64,000 nucleotides of DNA from the NCBI RefSeq assembly GCF_024347195.1, contig NZ_AP025281.1, positions 186,001-250,000 on the forward strand, written 5' to 3'. Source of the stretch: Aliamphritea hakodatensis. GTDB lineage: Bacteria > Pseudomonadota > Gammaproteobacteria > Pseudomonadales > Balneatricaceae. Both the position numbers and the translations under genes were made by a program. Positions 25,107-33,819 of this stretch are shown here, one piece after another. The notes under the pieces are model-generated. The model was not told the DNA's origin, made no database searches, and was given only the letters and a program-made list of their open reading frames with translations. How positions within the stretch are numbered: position 1 is the stretch's first letter; each line of letters opens with the position of its first letter.

Positions 25107-25658
25107 ATGTTGAAGAAAATCCCCTATGCAAGCTGTCAGCCAATTTTGCAGCGTTATGAACCTGCAGATGAAGCAAAAGCGCTGGAACAGGAAAGCCCGC
25201 AAACCCTGATAGAAAGCCTGCAGGACCAGCAGCTTTATATCGAACTGATGACGTTTTTCTGCCATGCCCTGCCGATGCGTGAAACCCTCTGGCTGGCCTG
25301 TCAGGCGCTGAAGATTCGCAGCAAACACTGGAGCGATGATGAGAATCTGGCCATTGAAGACTGCCTGCGCTGGTTTAAAGAACCGGATGAAGCCAGCCGC
25401 CGTCTGGCGGAACAGCATGTGCAGAAGCTGGAGCTGAAATGTGCGCCGGGCTGGCTGGCCCAGGCGGTATTCTGGAATGGCAGTGGCAGCATTGCGGCGC
25501 TTGATCAGCCACAGGTGTTACCGCCGGAATTTCTCTACGCCAAAGCAGCGGCCGGGGCGATTAATATGGCAGCAGCATTGCCTGAATGGGATAAAGCAGA
25601 CGCGTATAACGGCCGGGTGACCGAGCTGGCGCTGAAACTGGCCCGGGGTGAGCGCTGA
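25107..25658 (+). CDS. DUF6931-like T6SS accessory protein
   Basis: The 183-residue, Trp- and Leu-rich helical protein has no signal peptide. It starts 2 bases after the vgrG stop and is followed by a PAAR gene 21 bases on. This position between VgrG and PAAR, together with motifs such as LWLACQALKIRSKHWSDDE and PGWLAQAVFWNGSGSIAA, fits the DUF6931 proteins I recall from T6SS spike operons; I cannot confirm this by alignment. An adaptor or chaperone that helps load the spike is a reasonable inference. A cargo effector is unlikely given the lack of any catalytic motif or immunity gene. Confidence 0.6.
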   Translation: MLKKIPYASCQPILQRYEPADEAKALEQESPQTLIESLQDQQLYIELMTFFCHALPMRETLWLACQALKIRSKHWSDDENLAIEDCLRWFKEPDEASRRLAEQHVQKLELKCAPGWLAQAVFWNGSGSIAALDQPQVLPPEFLYAKAAAGAINMAAALPEWDKADAYNGRVTELALKLARGER

Positions 25659-25679
25659 GTCGGAACGGAGGATAGCAGA

Positions 25680-25979
25680 ATGACATTGGCAGCACGTTTA
25701 ACCGATATGCACGTTTGCCCGATGCAAACCCCGGCGGTGGTACCGATTCCCCATGTGGGCGGTCCGGTTATCGGCCCAGGGGCGCCCACGGTTCTGATCG
25801 GTGGTTTACCGGCGGTGGGGCTGGGTGACAGCTGTGTCTGTGTCGGCCCGCCAGACAGCATTGTCAAAGGCAGTGCCACGGTGATGGTCGGGGGTAAACC
25901 GGCCGCCAGAATGGGCGATACCACCGCCCATGGTGGCTCCATTGTGCTGGGTTGCCCAACTGTTATGATTGGCGGCTGA
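25680..25979 (+). CDS. PAAR-domain T6SS spike tip protein
   Basis: The 99-residue protein is a complete stand-alone PAAR: AARLTDMHVCPMQTP at the start, repeated short strands with G-x-P-A-V/A (GGLPAVGLGDSCVC, VGGKPAARMGD), and HGGSIVLGCPTVMIGG at the end. The N-terminal His/Cys and the C-terminal His and Cys fit zinc binding at the tip. It sharpens the VgrG spike. It has no C-terminal effector extension. The 194-base gap after it, before tssA, suggests a new promoter. Confidence 0.93.
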   Translation: MTLAARLTDMHVCPMQTPAVVPIPHVGGPVIGPGAPTVLIGGLPAVGLGDSCVCVGPPDSIVKGSATVMVGGKPAARMGDTTAHGGSIVLGCPTVMIGG

Positions 25980-26173
25980 TAAAAATGGCATTAATTTATA
26001 AAAAATCATTTTAAGGCTTGTTTTTTCAGACAATTTTCAGCTCAGGCACATACTCTTGCAACACATGTTTCAGAGTGAGTAATTAGCCCTAGAAGCACTC
26101 AGGGTTATTGTGTATGTTATATCGACGCTGTAGCACGTACATAAGCTAAGTCGTCAATTGAATAAGGATTCTG

Positions 26174-27541
26174 ATGGAAAACTTATCAGCGCCAGTCTCG
26201 GAAAGTTCGGCCGTTGGTGAATACCTGAAAGGTAACCGGGCGGTATACCGGGCATTAAGAAATACCTTTAATCAGGCCCAGTCTGCGTATCGCCAGCTGA
26301 TGGAATCTCCGGAAGCTATGGTGGATAACCAGTTGCAGAACCTCAATGGTGACTGCTGGCAGGCCCTTGCTGATCAGTGTCAGGATACCCTGATCAATAC
26401 CTCGAAAGATGTGGAAATCCTCTGCTGGCTGACCACCGCCAGAATCTTCAGCCGCACCCCGCTGGCCAGTCTCGATAAAGCCCTGCAGGCCTTTGTTGAG
26501 GTGGTGACAGAGTATGGCGACCAGATGCACCCCCGTCCCCCTGTGGAAAAGCTTAAAGCCGATGATGAAGCCGGCCAGGCAAGCGAGTGGACAGAATTTC
26601 GTACCCGGCCGCTGATACAGCTGCTGGGGGAGAGCGACAACAGTGGTTTGCTCTTTATGCCACTGCAGAATATTCCGCTGATCGGCGATATTACCTATGC
26701 CCGTTATTTCAGTGCCGAACGTGCCGGCAGCCTGGGCGAAGTGAAGGCTGAAGCGCAGCAGTTGCTGACGTCTGAGCGCAGTGCGGTTATTGATACCCTG
26801 CATGCGCTGGCCAGCTGTAAAGCCCGGCTGGAAACCCTGCGGGACCTGTTTGCAGAACAGTGCCAGGCGGTGGCTGTGCAGCCGGTTAACTTCAGCTTCC
26901 TGCTACGCTTGTTCGATCAGTTACTGAATGCCTTACGTTTTATGCTGGAAGACCAACTGACCCCGTGGCCACTGGACCCGGTTGCTGAAGCACCGGCAGA
27001 GGTTGTGGCTGAAACGGTGACGCAAACAGCACCGCAACCGGCAGCTCAAGCCCCTGCAGCCGTGCAGCAGCCTGCTGCAGGTAATGCACCGGCCCAGCCT
27101 GCCGTCGCCGTTCAGGCGGTGGCACCGGTCGCACTGACAGACGTTGCCGGCGCGATTCAGTCCCGGGATCAGGCGTTCCAGAATTTGCGTCAGATAGCGG
27201 ATTACTTCCGTCAGACCGAACCCCACAGCCCTGTTTATATGCTGATCGAGCGGGCGATTCGCTGGGGCTATCTGCCGTTACCTGAATTACTGGCTGAGAT
27301 GGTGGGTGACAACGCCTCTGTTATGGCCCGTATCGAAACCATGGCCGGGTTAGAAAACAACGAAAGAATTGACATACCGGGAGGCAGTACTGGTGTTGCG
27401 CCAGTGAGTCCGGTAAGTGCCGTCACGCAGGTGAATCTGCCTGCTGAGGACAACAGTCAGGCTGTAGCGAGTGAACCGACGCCGGCAGAACCGCCGGCAG
27501 AACAGACAACGACGCAGAATATTTCCAGTTTTGAATGGTAA
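26174..27541 (+). CDS. tssA: T6SS baseplate/cap protein TssA (ImpA family)
   Basis: The 455-residue protein has an ImpA_N region (ICN-type wording here: LCWLTTARIFSRTPLASLDKALQ and YGDQMHPRPPVEK near residues 75-120), where W-L-x-A-R and the conserved D/H-P-R motif are visible. An Ala/Pro/Gln linker follows at about 270-320, and a C-terminal helical domain (SRDQAFQNLRQIADYFRQTEPHSP then YMLIERAIRWG, PELLAEMV) typical of TssA. It recruits sheath and tube components to the growing tail. It starts after a 194-base gap with no clear terminator, and is followed by hcp after 58 bases. Confidence 0.9.
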   Translation: MENLSAPVSESSAVGEYLKGNRAVYRALRNTFNQAQSAYRQLMESPEAMVDNQLQNLNGDCWQALADQCQDTLINTSKDVEILCWLTTARIFSRTPLASLDKALQAFVEVVTEYGDQMHPRPPVEKLKADDEAGQASEWTEFRTRPLIQLLGESDNSGLLFMPLQNIPLIGDITYARYFSAERAGSLGEVKAEAQQLLTSERSAVIDTLHALASCKARLETLRDLFAEQCQAVAVQPVNFSFLLRLFDQLLNALRFMLEDQLTPWPLDPVAEAPAEVVAETVTQTAPQPAAQAPAAVQQPAAGNAPAQPAVAVQAVAPVALTDVAGAIQSRDQAFQNLRQIADYFRQTEPHSPVYMLIERAIRWGYLPLPELLAEMVGDNASVMARIETMAGLENNERIDIPGGSTGVAPVSPVSAVTQVNLPAEDNSQAVASEPTPAEPPAEQTTTQNISSFEW

Positions 27542-27599
27542 TTCTGCTTAATTTATTGCGGCCGCAAAAGCGGTCATTTATATCCGAAGGAGAGTCCTA

Positions 27600-28124
27600 A
27601 TGGCTTCTATTTACATGCGAATCGATGGTCTGGATGACATTAAAGGTGCGGCAACAATCGGTGATATCGGTGGTAAGAAAGGTTTCTTCGCTATCGATAA
27701 CGTTTCCTGGGGTGCTGTGCGTGGTGTAGGCGTTGATGTTGGTAACGCCAACAACGCTGACCAGGGCATGGTTGCACTGGGTGAGCTGAACCTGTCCCGT
27801 CAGTCTGACGGTGCAACGCCACACCTGAGTACTTTCCTGTTCGCACCGGGCGCTGAAGGTAAAACCGTAGAAGTACTGCTGACCAAGCCTTCCCGTGAAG
27901 GTAACGGTGCTGATCCTTATATGATCATCACGCTGGAAAAAGCCCGTATTTCCAACTACAACATCAGCTGCGTTGACGGATCTCTGCCAAGCGAATCCAT
28001 GTCGCTGACGTACACCACGATCACCAAGGTTTACTACCGCGAAACAGACGGCGGTAAGATCGAGAAGGGTGATACCGTTAAGTACGATGTGACCACTGCG
28101 AAGCTTGAATCCAAAGCGTCTTAA
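27600..28124 (+). CDS. tssD: T6SS tube protein Hcp
   Basis: The 174-residue protein has the Hcp pattern: MASIYMRIDGLDDIKGAAT at the start, KGFFAIDNVSWG, LSTFLFAPGAEGKTVEVLL, and the C-terminal MSLTYTTITKVYYRETDGG strand. GAAGGAG lies just before the ATG, the strongest ribosome site in the cluster, fitting its need for high expression. Six subunits form each ring of the expelled tube. It is sandwiched between tssA and tssB, as in many loci. The C-terminal extension (KIEKGDTVKYDVTTAKLESKAS) is slightly longer than usual. Confidence 0.96.
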   Translation: MASIYMRIDGLDDIKGAATIGDIGGKKGFFAIDNVSWGAVRGVGVDVGNANNADQGMVALGELNLSRQSDGATPHLSTFLFAPGAEGKTVEVLLTKPSREGNGADPYMIITLEKARISNYNISCVDGSLPSESMSLTYTTITKVYYRETDGGKIEKGDTVKYDVTTAKLESKAS

Positions 28125-28146
28125 TCAAAATTTTGAGGGTTGAATT

Positions 28147-28653
28147 GTGGCCTTAAATTCACAACATAAACGCGTAAGCAAAAACCGTGTCAGCATCACC
28201 TATGATGTTGAAACAAACGGAGCGGTCGAAACCAAGGAACTGCCTTTGGTTGTTGGAGTGATGGGTGACTTTTCAGCCCACAAAGAAGACCGCGAAGAAG
28301 TCGAAGACCGTAGCTTTATCCAGGTAGATAAAGATAACTTCGACAGTGTCATGAAGCGGGTCGGTCCGGAGCTGAAACTGAAAGTGGATAACACTCTGGC
28401 AGATGATGAAAGCCAGATCGGTGTTGAACTGAAGTTCGATTCCATGAAGAGCTTCGAGCCGGACGCCATTGTCAGCCAGGTAGATGCCCTGCAGAAACTG
28501 GCCGATACCCGTGCCCAGCTGAAGACCCTGCTGTCGAAAGCTGACCGTTCCCGTGATCTGGAAAAACTGCTGAAAGAAGTACTGCAAAGTGCCGACACCA
28601 TCAATGCACTGTCATCTGAACTGGGCATTGAAGCGAAAGGAGACGACGCATGA
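28147..28653 (+). CDS. tssB: T6SS sheath small subunit TssB
   Basis: The 168-residue protein uses a GTG start (28147) with GAGGG upstream. It has RVSITYDVETNGAVETKELPLVVGVMGDFSA near the start and RSFIQVDKDNFDSVMKRVGPEL in the middle, both TssB/VipA signatures, and ends with a helix of TssB type. It assembles with TssC into the contractile sheath around Hcp. Its last codons overlap the tssC start by 4 bases, a translational coupling usual for this pair. Two tssC genes follow, so it may meet both. Confidence 0.95.
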   Translation: MALNSQHKRVSKNRVSITYDVETNGAVETKELPLVVGVMGDFSAHKEDREEVEDRSFIQVDKDNFDSVMKRVGPELKLKVDNTLADDESQIGVELKFDSMKSFEPDAIVSQVDALQKLADTRAQLKTLLSKADRSRDLEKLLKEVLQSADTINALSSELGIEAKGDDA

Positions 28654-30131
28654 GTGAAGAACAGTTAAGCTCTGGCGCCGCAGGCGCTGCAGCCGCCGAA
28701 GAAGGCAGCTTTCTGGACCGTGCCATTGCTGCCACGACCCAGACCCCTGAAGATACCACCAAAGAACTGTTCTCCGTGCTGGCCGAACAGGCCCTGAGCG
28801 GTACAGTGGTATGGGATAAGAACCTGACCCTGACCATCGAAAAAGCCATTGGCGAAATCGACAAGCAGATGTCCCGTCAGCTGTCTGCCATCATGCAGCA
28901 GGACGATTTCCAGCAACTGGAAGGCTCCTGGCGTGGTCTGAACAAGCTGGTGAAAGAAAGTGAACTGGGCCAGAGCCTGAAAATCCGCATGGTGGATTTC
29001 CAGAAAGAAGAGCTGCTGGATCAGTTTGAAGACGCGCCGGCGGTTGACCGCAGCCCGTTATTCGAAGCCCTGTACCAGCGTGAGTTCGGCACCGCCGGTG
29101 GTGAGCCTTATGGCCTGCTGATCGGTGATTACAACTTCTCACACAAAGACGAAGACGTTGCCCTGCTGCGCTACATGGGTGAAACCGCTGCTGCCAGCCA
29201 TGCACCGTTCATCGCCGCTGCGAATCCGGAAATGTTCGAATTCAACAGCTTCGAAACTTTCGATGAAGGTAAGCCGGTTGCGGCCGGTTTTGATTCCCCG
29301 GCCTATGCCGCGTGGAATGCATTCCGTGCCAGCGATGACGCCCGTTATGTTGCCCTGACCATGCCACGCACACTGGCCCGTCTGCCATACGGCGACAAAG
29401 GTCTGGGTACCAATGCCTTCAATTACGAAGAGCTGGGTACCGATGCCGTGGGTAATCCGCGTCCGACCGATAACAGCCAACTGGTATGGTCTAACGCTGC
29501 CTACGACATGGGTCTGAAAATGACGCAGGCACACACTGCGTTTGGCTGGTGTACTGCGATCCGTGGTATGGACAACGGCGGTAAGGTAGAAAATCTGCCA
29601 AACCTGACCTATCAGTCCGATGCCGGTGATCTGCAACAGCAGTGCCCGATCGAAGTTAACCTGACCGATGAGCGTGAGAAAGAGCTCAGCGATCTGGGCT
29701 TCCTGCCACTGGTTCACTACAAGAACACCAACTACGGTGTCTTTATCGGTGGCCAGACCACGCAGAAACCTAAGACTTATACCGATCCGGATGCCACCGG
29801 CAACGCGGCGATTTCTGCCCGTCTGCCGTACATCATGGCGAGCAGCCGCATTGCGCATTACCTGAAGGTAATGGGCCGCGATATGCTGGGTTCCAATCTG
29901 GAAGCCAACGACGTGCAGCGCGACCTGCAAACCTGGATCGACCAGTACACCAACTCCGGTGCGGTCGGTAATACAGAGCGTTCCAAGACGCCACTGTGTG
30001 AATCCCGCATTGAAGTGGTTGAACAGCCAGGCCGCCCGGGTGCTTACTCGGCAGTCGCTCACCTGCGCCCATGGCTGCAGCTGGAAGAGCTGACTACCTC
30101 TGTTCGTATGGTAACCAAGATTCCGGGCTGA
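28650..30131 (+). CDS. tssC: T6SS sheath large subunit TssC (canonical copy)
   Basis: The 493-residue protein has the complete TssC/VipB set: QLEGSWRGLNKLV near residue 90, LLIGDYNFSH, LLRYMGETAAASHAPFIAAANP, RARF-type linker, LPYGDKGLGTNAFNYEE, GWCTAIRGMDNGGKVENLP, and LPYIMASSRIAHYLKVMGRD near the end. It pairs with TssB and its C-terminal part binds ClpV-accessible TssB. It overlaps tssB by 4 bases. A strong hairpin lies in the gap after it, before the second tssC. It is the closer of the two to the classical sheath protein. Confidence 0.96.
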   Translation: MSEEQLSSGAAGAAAAEEGSFLDRAIAATTQTPEDTTKELFSVLAEQALSGTVVWDKNLTLTIEKAIGEIDKQMSRQLSAIMQQDDFQQLEGSWRGLNKLVKESELGQSLKIRMVDFQKEELLDQFEDAPAVDRSPLFEALYQREFGTAGGEPYGLLIGDYNFSHKDEDVALLRYMGETAAASHAPFIAAANPEMFEFNSFETFDEGKPVAAGFDSPAYAAWNAFRASDDARYVALTMPRTLARLPYGDKGLGTNAFNYEELGTDAVGNPRPTDNSQLVWSNAAYDMGLKMTQAHTAFGWCTAIRGMDNGGKVENLPNLTYQSDAGDLQQQCPIEVNLTDEREKELSDLGFLPLVHYKNTNYGVFIGGQTTQKPKTYTDPDATGNAAISARLPYIMASSRIAHYLKVMGRDMLGSNLEANDVQRDLQTWIDQYTNSGAVGNTERSKTPLCESRIEVVEQPGRPGAYSAVAHLRPWLQLEELTTSVRMVTKIPG

Positions 30132-30167
30132 TGTTCCCGGTGATCTGAGTTTATAAGGCCGATAACC

Positions 30168-30189
30168 GGGCCCGCTTTAGGGCGGGCCC
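30168..30189 (+). terminator. GC-rich hairpin between the two tssC genes
   Basis: GGGCCCGC at 30168-30175 and GCGGGCCC at 30182-30189 form an 8-bp perfect stem with a 6-base loop. Only TGTGTTCTT follows, so it is a poor terminator by its T tract. It ends 9 bases before the second tssC ATG, which has no evident ribosome site. It may act as partial terminator, RNA-processing block or translational brake. Confidence 0.6.
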
Positions 30190-30198
30190 TGTGTTCTT

Positions 30199-31623
30199 AT
30201 GTTTCAAAATGACTGGCAAGACGCATTCAACGTACTCGATCCGCAACAGGACGACTATCTCACCCGGGCACTGGCACTTATTGGTCAGTGGGATGAGGCG
30301 TGTCTGCACAGCAGTGCCAGTTTAAAGTCCGGGCTTAACCGCCTGATTGCTGAGCTTGATCAGCAACTGTCCGGCCAGCTTGCGGAAGTGATGCACCATG
30401 ACGAGTTCTCCCGGCTGGAGGCCCGCTGGCGCAACCTGCAAAGTCTGGTGACCCTGCCGGTGAACTATCAGCGCGTGGAAGTGAAGCTACTGGATATGAG
30501 CTGGCGTGAAACCGCCAGAGATATCAACAGCTCTGCCAGCCTGAAGCACAGCCGCCTGTATAACAAAATCGGTAATAAAGAATTAAATACCCTGGGCGGT
30601 AAGCCGTTCGGGGCGATGGTGATTGATCATCAGGTGGCCATGGAAATGGACTTTGATGATGATTACGACGACCTCTACACCCTGGAGTTACTGGGGCAAC
30701 TGGGGGCAATTTGCCTGTGTCCGTTTTTGCTGGCACCGGCGGAAGACTTTTTCGGCTATCCGGGCGCTGACTGGCTGTCGGATACGCAGCGAATCGGCAA
30801 AATTCTCGAAGGCCCTGACTATGTGGGCTGGCAACAGTTGCGCAACAGCGTCGGCGCGCGCTTTGTGGGGCTGGTGCTGCCGCAGGTGAAGTTGCGCGAC
30901 GCCTATGAAAATCATCCCATCGGCTTTGTGTTTGATGAACCTGAGCGGGATAAACCGGGCCTCTGGGGCAACGCTGCTTTTGCCTTTGCCAGCGTCATTA
31001 TCCGTGAATATAACCGGATAAACTGGTTCGGTTTTATGAAATCCCGCTGGCAGGATAAATTTCAGGGTTCACTGCTGAACCTGCCACCGAATGCGATGCA
31101 GAACTCGCCGCTGAACAAGCCGGCAACCGACGTCCGGTTGTTTGGCCGTTTAGCGAGTTTTTACAGTGAACAGGGCTTTGTGCCGCTGGCCCAGAGCAGC
31201 CTGACTGATAAGTTTTATTTTTATGGCAATAACTCGGTATGGAAGTCCCGCACCGGTGATGCCGATAAGGTGATCTGCCAGCTGCAGACGACGCTGATGG
31301 TATGCCGGATCGCCCATTATCTGAAGGTGCAGATCCGCGGCATGATCGGCAGCTTCCGTACTGCTGCTGAGTGTGAGCTGTTTCTCAGCCAGTGGCTGGA
31401 TAACTACTGCAGCAATATTTCCGATGGCGATGAAGCCACACTGGCCCGCTATCCGTTACGTAAGTCCGATCTGAAGATCAAAGAAGTGGATGGCAGTCAG
31501 GGGCGCTTTAGCTGTGAAGTGGTGTTACAGCCCCAGTACCAGTTCGATAACTTTTTTGGCGAAGTGGTGCTGGCCACCGATCTGGGCGAAGGCGCTGACC
31601 TGCAGTCCGGAGTGATGGCATGA
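30199..31623 (+). CDS. second TssC paralogue (ImpD/TssC40-like)
   Basis: The 474-residue protein keeps the TssC plan (SRLEARWRNLQSLVTLP, LGAICLCPFLLAPAEDFFG, GFVFDEPERDKPGLWGNAAFAFASVIIREYNRINWFG, VCRIAHYLKVQIRGMIGSF, PLRKSDLKIKEVDG) but diverges from the neighbouring copy in almost all positions. Duplicate tssC genes exist in rhizobial and Agrobacterium T6SS (impC/impD, tssC40/tssC41), so the duplication is old, not recent. The start has no good ribosome site and a hairpin just before it, hinting at lower dosage than the first copy. A baseplate-proximal or cap role is possible; replacement of sheath subunits is another reading. Confidence 0.88.
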   Translation: MFQNDWQDAFNVLDPQQDDYLTRALALIGQWDEACLHSSASLKSGLNRLIAELDQQLSGQLAEVMHHDEFSRLEARWRNLQSLVTLPVNYQRVEVKLLDMSWRETARDINSSASLKHSRLYNKIGNKELNTLGGKPFGAMVIDHQVAMEMDFDDDYDDLYTLELLGQLGAICLCPFLLAPAEDFFGYPGADWLSDTQRIGKILEGPDYVGWQQLRNSVGARFVGLVLPQVKLRDAYENHPIGFVFDEPERDKPGLWGNAAFAFASVIIREYNRINWFGFMKSRWQDKFQGSLLNLPPNAMQNSPLNKPATDVRLFGRLASFYSEQGFVPLAQSSLTDKFYFYGNNSVWKSRTGDADKVICQLQTTLMVCRIAHYLKVQIRGMIGSFRTAAECELFLSQWLDNYCSNISDGDEATLARYPLRKSDLKIKEVDGSQGRFSCEVVLQPQYQFDNFFGEVVLATDLGEGADLQSGVMA

Positions 31624-32048
31624 GTTTCTGGGAAAGCTTCCTGGCGGATCAGGATTATCAGGATGAACATCAGGCGCTGCTGGCATCGGTCCAGCATCAG
31701 CTTACCTGCCTGCTGGAATCAGAAGCCCCCTTGTTACCATTCGGTGAACGACTGCCGGAACTGGACAGCTCAAACCTGCGCTATGGCGTGGACTGCCTGC
31801 AGTCGATCAGCAGCCAGATTAATAAAGATCAGCTGGCCAGCAAACTGGCCAACTGGATAAAAGCATTTGAACCGCGGCTGCAAAGCGTCAGCGTGGAAGT
31901 GTCTGACCGTAAGGCTCAGTCGAACTCTATCGAATTTTCGTTACTGGCGACCTTACGCACCGGCGATACAGTGCATTCGCTGGTATTTGACTCGAACATC
32001 AGCCTGGCGAACCAGAAAGTGGATTTAGAGGGGCAGGATATTGTCTGA
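31620..32048 (+). CDS. tssE: T6SS baseplate protein TssE (gp25-like)
   Basis: The 142-residue protein overlaps the second tssC by 4 bases. It has SVQHQLTCLLESEAPLLPFGERLPELDSSNLRYG in the middle and FEPRLQSVSVEVSDRK plus NSIEFSLLATLRTGDT near the end, typical of gp25/TssE. It connects wedge and sheath at the baseplate. Its stop lies inside the tssF start region (8-base overlap), so it is translated together with tssF. Confidence 0.92.
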   Translation: MSFWESFLADQDYQDEHQALLASVQHQLTCLLESEAPLLPFGERLPELDSSNLRYGVDCLQSISSQINKDQLASKLANWIKAFEPRLQSVSVEVSDRKAQSNSIEFSLLATLRTGDTVHSLVFDSNISLANQKVDLEGQDIV

Positions 32049-33819
32049 TCAGTTATTGCGCTATTACGAGCGCGAACTGGCGTATGTACGCCGGGCAATG
32101 ACGGCCTACGCCCAGCGCCATCCGGAGCAGGCGGCCAAGCTGCATATCGACCAGAACAGCATCGAAGACCCGAACATTAACCGTCTGATTGACGGGATGG
32201 CGTTACTGACCGCCAAGACCGAAGAACGGCTGGATAACCGTTTTCCGGAAATTGTGCAGGGGCTGCTGTCGACCCTGTATCCGGGGTATAACCAGATACT
32301 GCCCAGCTACTGCGCGCTGCAACTGGATGCCGCCGCTGAAGATCTCAGCGAAGCGGTGCATTTACCGGCGAAAAGCCCGGTAACCATTGCGACACCGGAC
32401 GGTAAACAGTGCCGTTTCACCACCCTCGATGACTTGCATATTCAGCCCTACAGCCTGACCGAAGTATCCGCCCAGACCGCGCCGTTTGTGAATAAGCCTG
32501 CCAGCGTGCGCAATGCTGAAGCGGTGATTCAGTTGCGGATCAGCTGTGCGGACCCGGAAGCCAGTTTTATCCAGCTGGATACCGGGCATTTTGATTTTTA
32601 TGTGCGGGGTTTTGAACAGAACTCCGCCAGCCTGATTGAATTACTGCTGACCCAGACCGAAGCGGTAGTGTTGTCTGATGTCAGCGAGCAGCAGCAACGC
32701 AGTGTGGATGTTAGCCGCATGAACAGCCGGATTGCTGATCCGCAGTTTAACTGGCTGCCCCGTTACGGCAATCAGTTCGGCGGCTTCGATATGCTGCGGG
32801 ATTACTTTACCTACCCTGACAAAGCCGCCTATTTCCGGATCAGTGACCTGGGCAATGAAATGGCCGGGCTGGATACCTCAGAATTACTGCTGAGCCTATA
32901 TGTGCGGGAACTGCCCGCAGAATTTTTACGCCTCTTTAATACCGACGTGTTCAGCCTGAATACGGTGCCGGCACTGAATCTGTTTAAGCAGCCCGGCGAA
33001 CCGATGAGCTACGACTTTTCCCGCCTGAGTGTGCCGGTGATGGCCGACAGCGAAGCGGACAGCAATGTGGAAGTGGTGGCGGTTGATGGCGTGCGGGAAA
33101 TTCACTCCGACGGTGAATATCCCCTGCGTCCGCTGTACAAAAGCAGCTATCGCCAGCCGGTGGATGCCCGTCAGTGGCAAACCGTGCAGCGCTGGAATAA
33201 AACCGGCCAGCGGCACATGGAATTGACGATCAGCTGCCAAAACTCAGACTTACAGCAGGACCGCATCGTGCTGGCGCTGGATCTGTGGTGCTGCAATGGC
33301 CGTCATCCCTGTGTGATCAGGGCCGGCGCGCTGGCTGAAAGTCAGGCAGCGATTGATCTTCCCGGTGAGCTGAAAGTGTTGCGCGCGCCCAGTGCGCCCC
33401 ATTATCCGGTGCTGGATGAATCCCTTAACTGGCGGTTTATTGCCCTGCTGAATGCAAATTTTGCCTCCCTGCTGCAAACCGACGACCCCACGGCCGCGTT
33501 GCAGGAAGTGTTGTCGCTGTGTAATCACCGCCATACCTGCCGGCAGGCGGACAGCATTAAAGACGTCAGTTACGGACAGCAGGTAGCTCCGATGACGATT
33601 TGCGGGCAGAACATATTTGCGGCCGGCACCCGGGTGGATGTGGTGCTGGATGCCGCCGTGATGAGCGGCCAGAGCGCGGTCTTTGCCGCGGTACTCAACG
33701 GCCTGTTTATGCAGTTTTGCAGTTATGACCGTTTTATTGAAGTAGATGTCAGTCACTTTGGCGATGACCGTTTCCGGCAGACCTTTCCCCGGATGCACGG
33801 GAGCCAGTTATGTCTGTAA
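32041..33819 (+). CDS. tssF: T6SS baseplate protein TssF
   Basis: The 592-residue protein begins at a TTG (32041) preceded by AGGGGCAGG. Its start LLRYYERELAYVRRAMTAYAQRHPEQAAKL is the TssF hallmark, followed by DPNINRLIDGMALLTAKTEERLDNRFPEIVQGLLSTLYPGY and the wide C-terminal region ending with SYDRFIEVDVSHFG. It forms the wedge with TssG and TssK. It overlaps tssE by 8 bases and tssG by 10. The start codon is unusual but the conserved N terminus fixes it. Confidence 0.93.
   Translation: MSDQLLRYYERELAYVRRAMTAYAQRHPEQAAKLHIDQNSIEDPNINRLIDGMALLTAKTEERLDNRFPEIVQGLLSTLYPGYNQILPSYCALQLDAAAEDLSEAVHLPAKSPVTIATPDGKQCRFTTLDDLHIQPYSLTEVSAQTAPFVNKPASVRNAEAVIQLRISCADPEASFIQLDTGHFDFYVRGFEQNSASLIELLLTQTEAVVLSDVSEQQQRSVDVSRMNSRIADPQFNWLPRYGNQFGGFDMLRDYFTYPDKAAYFRISDLGNEMAGLDTSELLLSLYVRELPAEFLRLFNTDVFSLNTVPALNLFKQPGEPMSYDFSRLSVPVMADSEADSNVEVVAVDGVREIHSDGEYPLRPLYKSSYRQPVDARQWQTVQRWNKTGQRHMELTISCQNSDLQQDRIVLALDLWCCNGRHPCVIRAGALAESQAAIDLPGELKVLRAPSAPHYPVLDESLNWRFIALLNANFASLLQTDDPTAALQEVLSLCNHRHTCRQADSIKDVSYGQQVAPMTICGQNIFAAGTRVDVVLDAAVMSGQSAVFAAVLNGLFMQFCSYDRFIEVDVSHFGDDRFRQTFPRMHGSQLCL

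Noticed and set aside
26045..26059. Sigma-54-like element GGCAC...TTGC before tssA
   Set aside because: The GG and GC pairs are 13 bases apart instead of the strict 12, so the site should not bind sigma-54.
29139..30062. 307-codon frame on the minus strand opposite tssC
   Set aside because: Antisense to a conserved sheath gene, with no recognisable motif or start signal.
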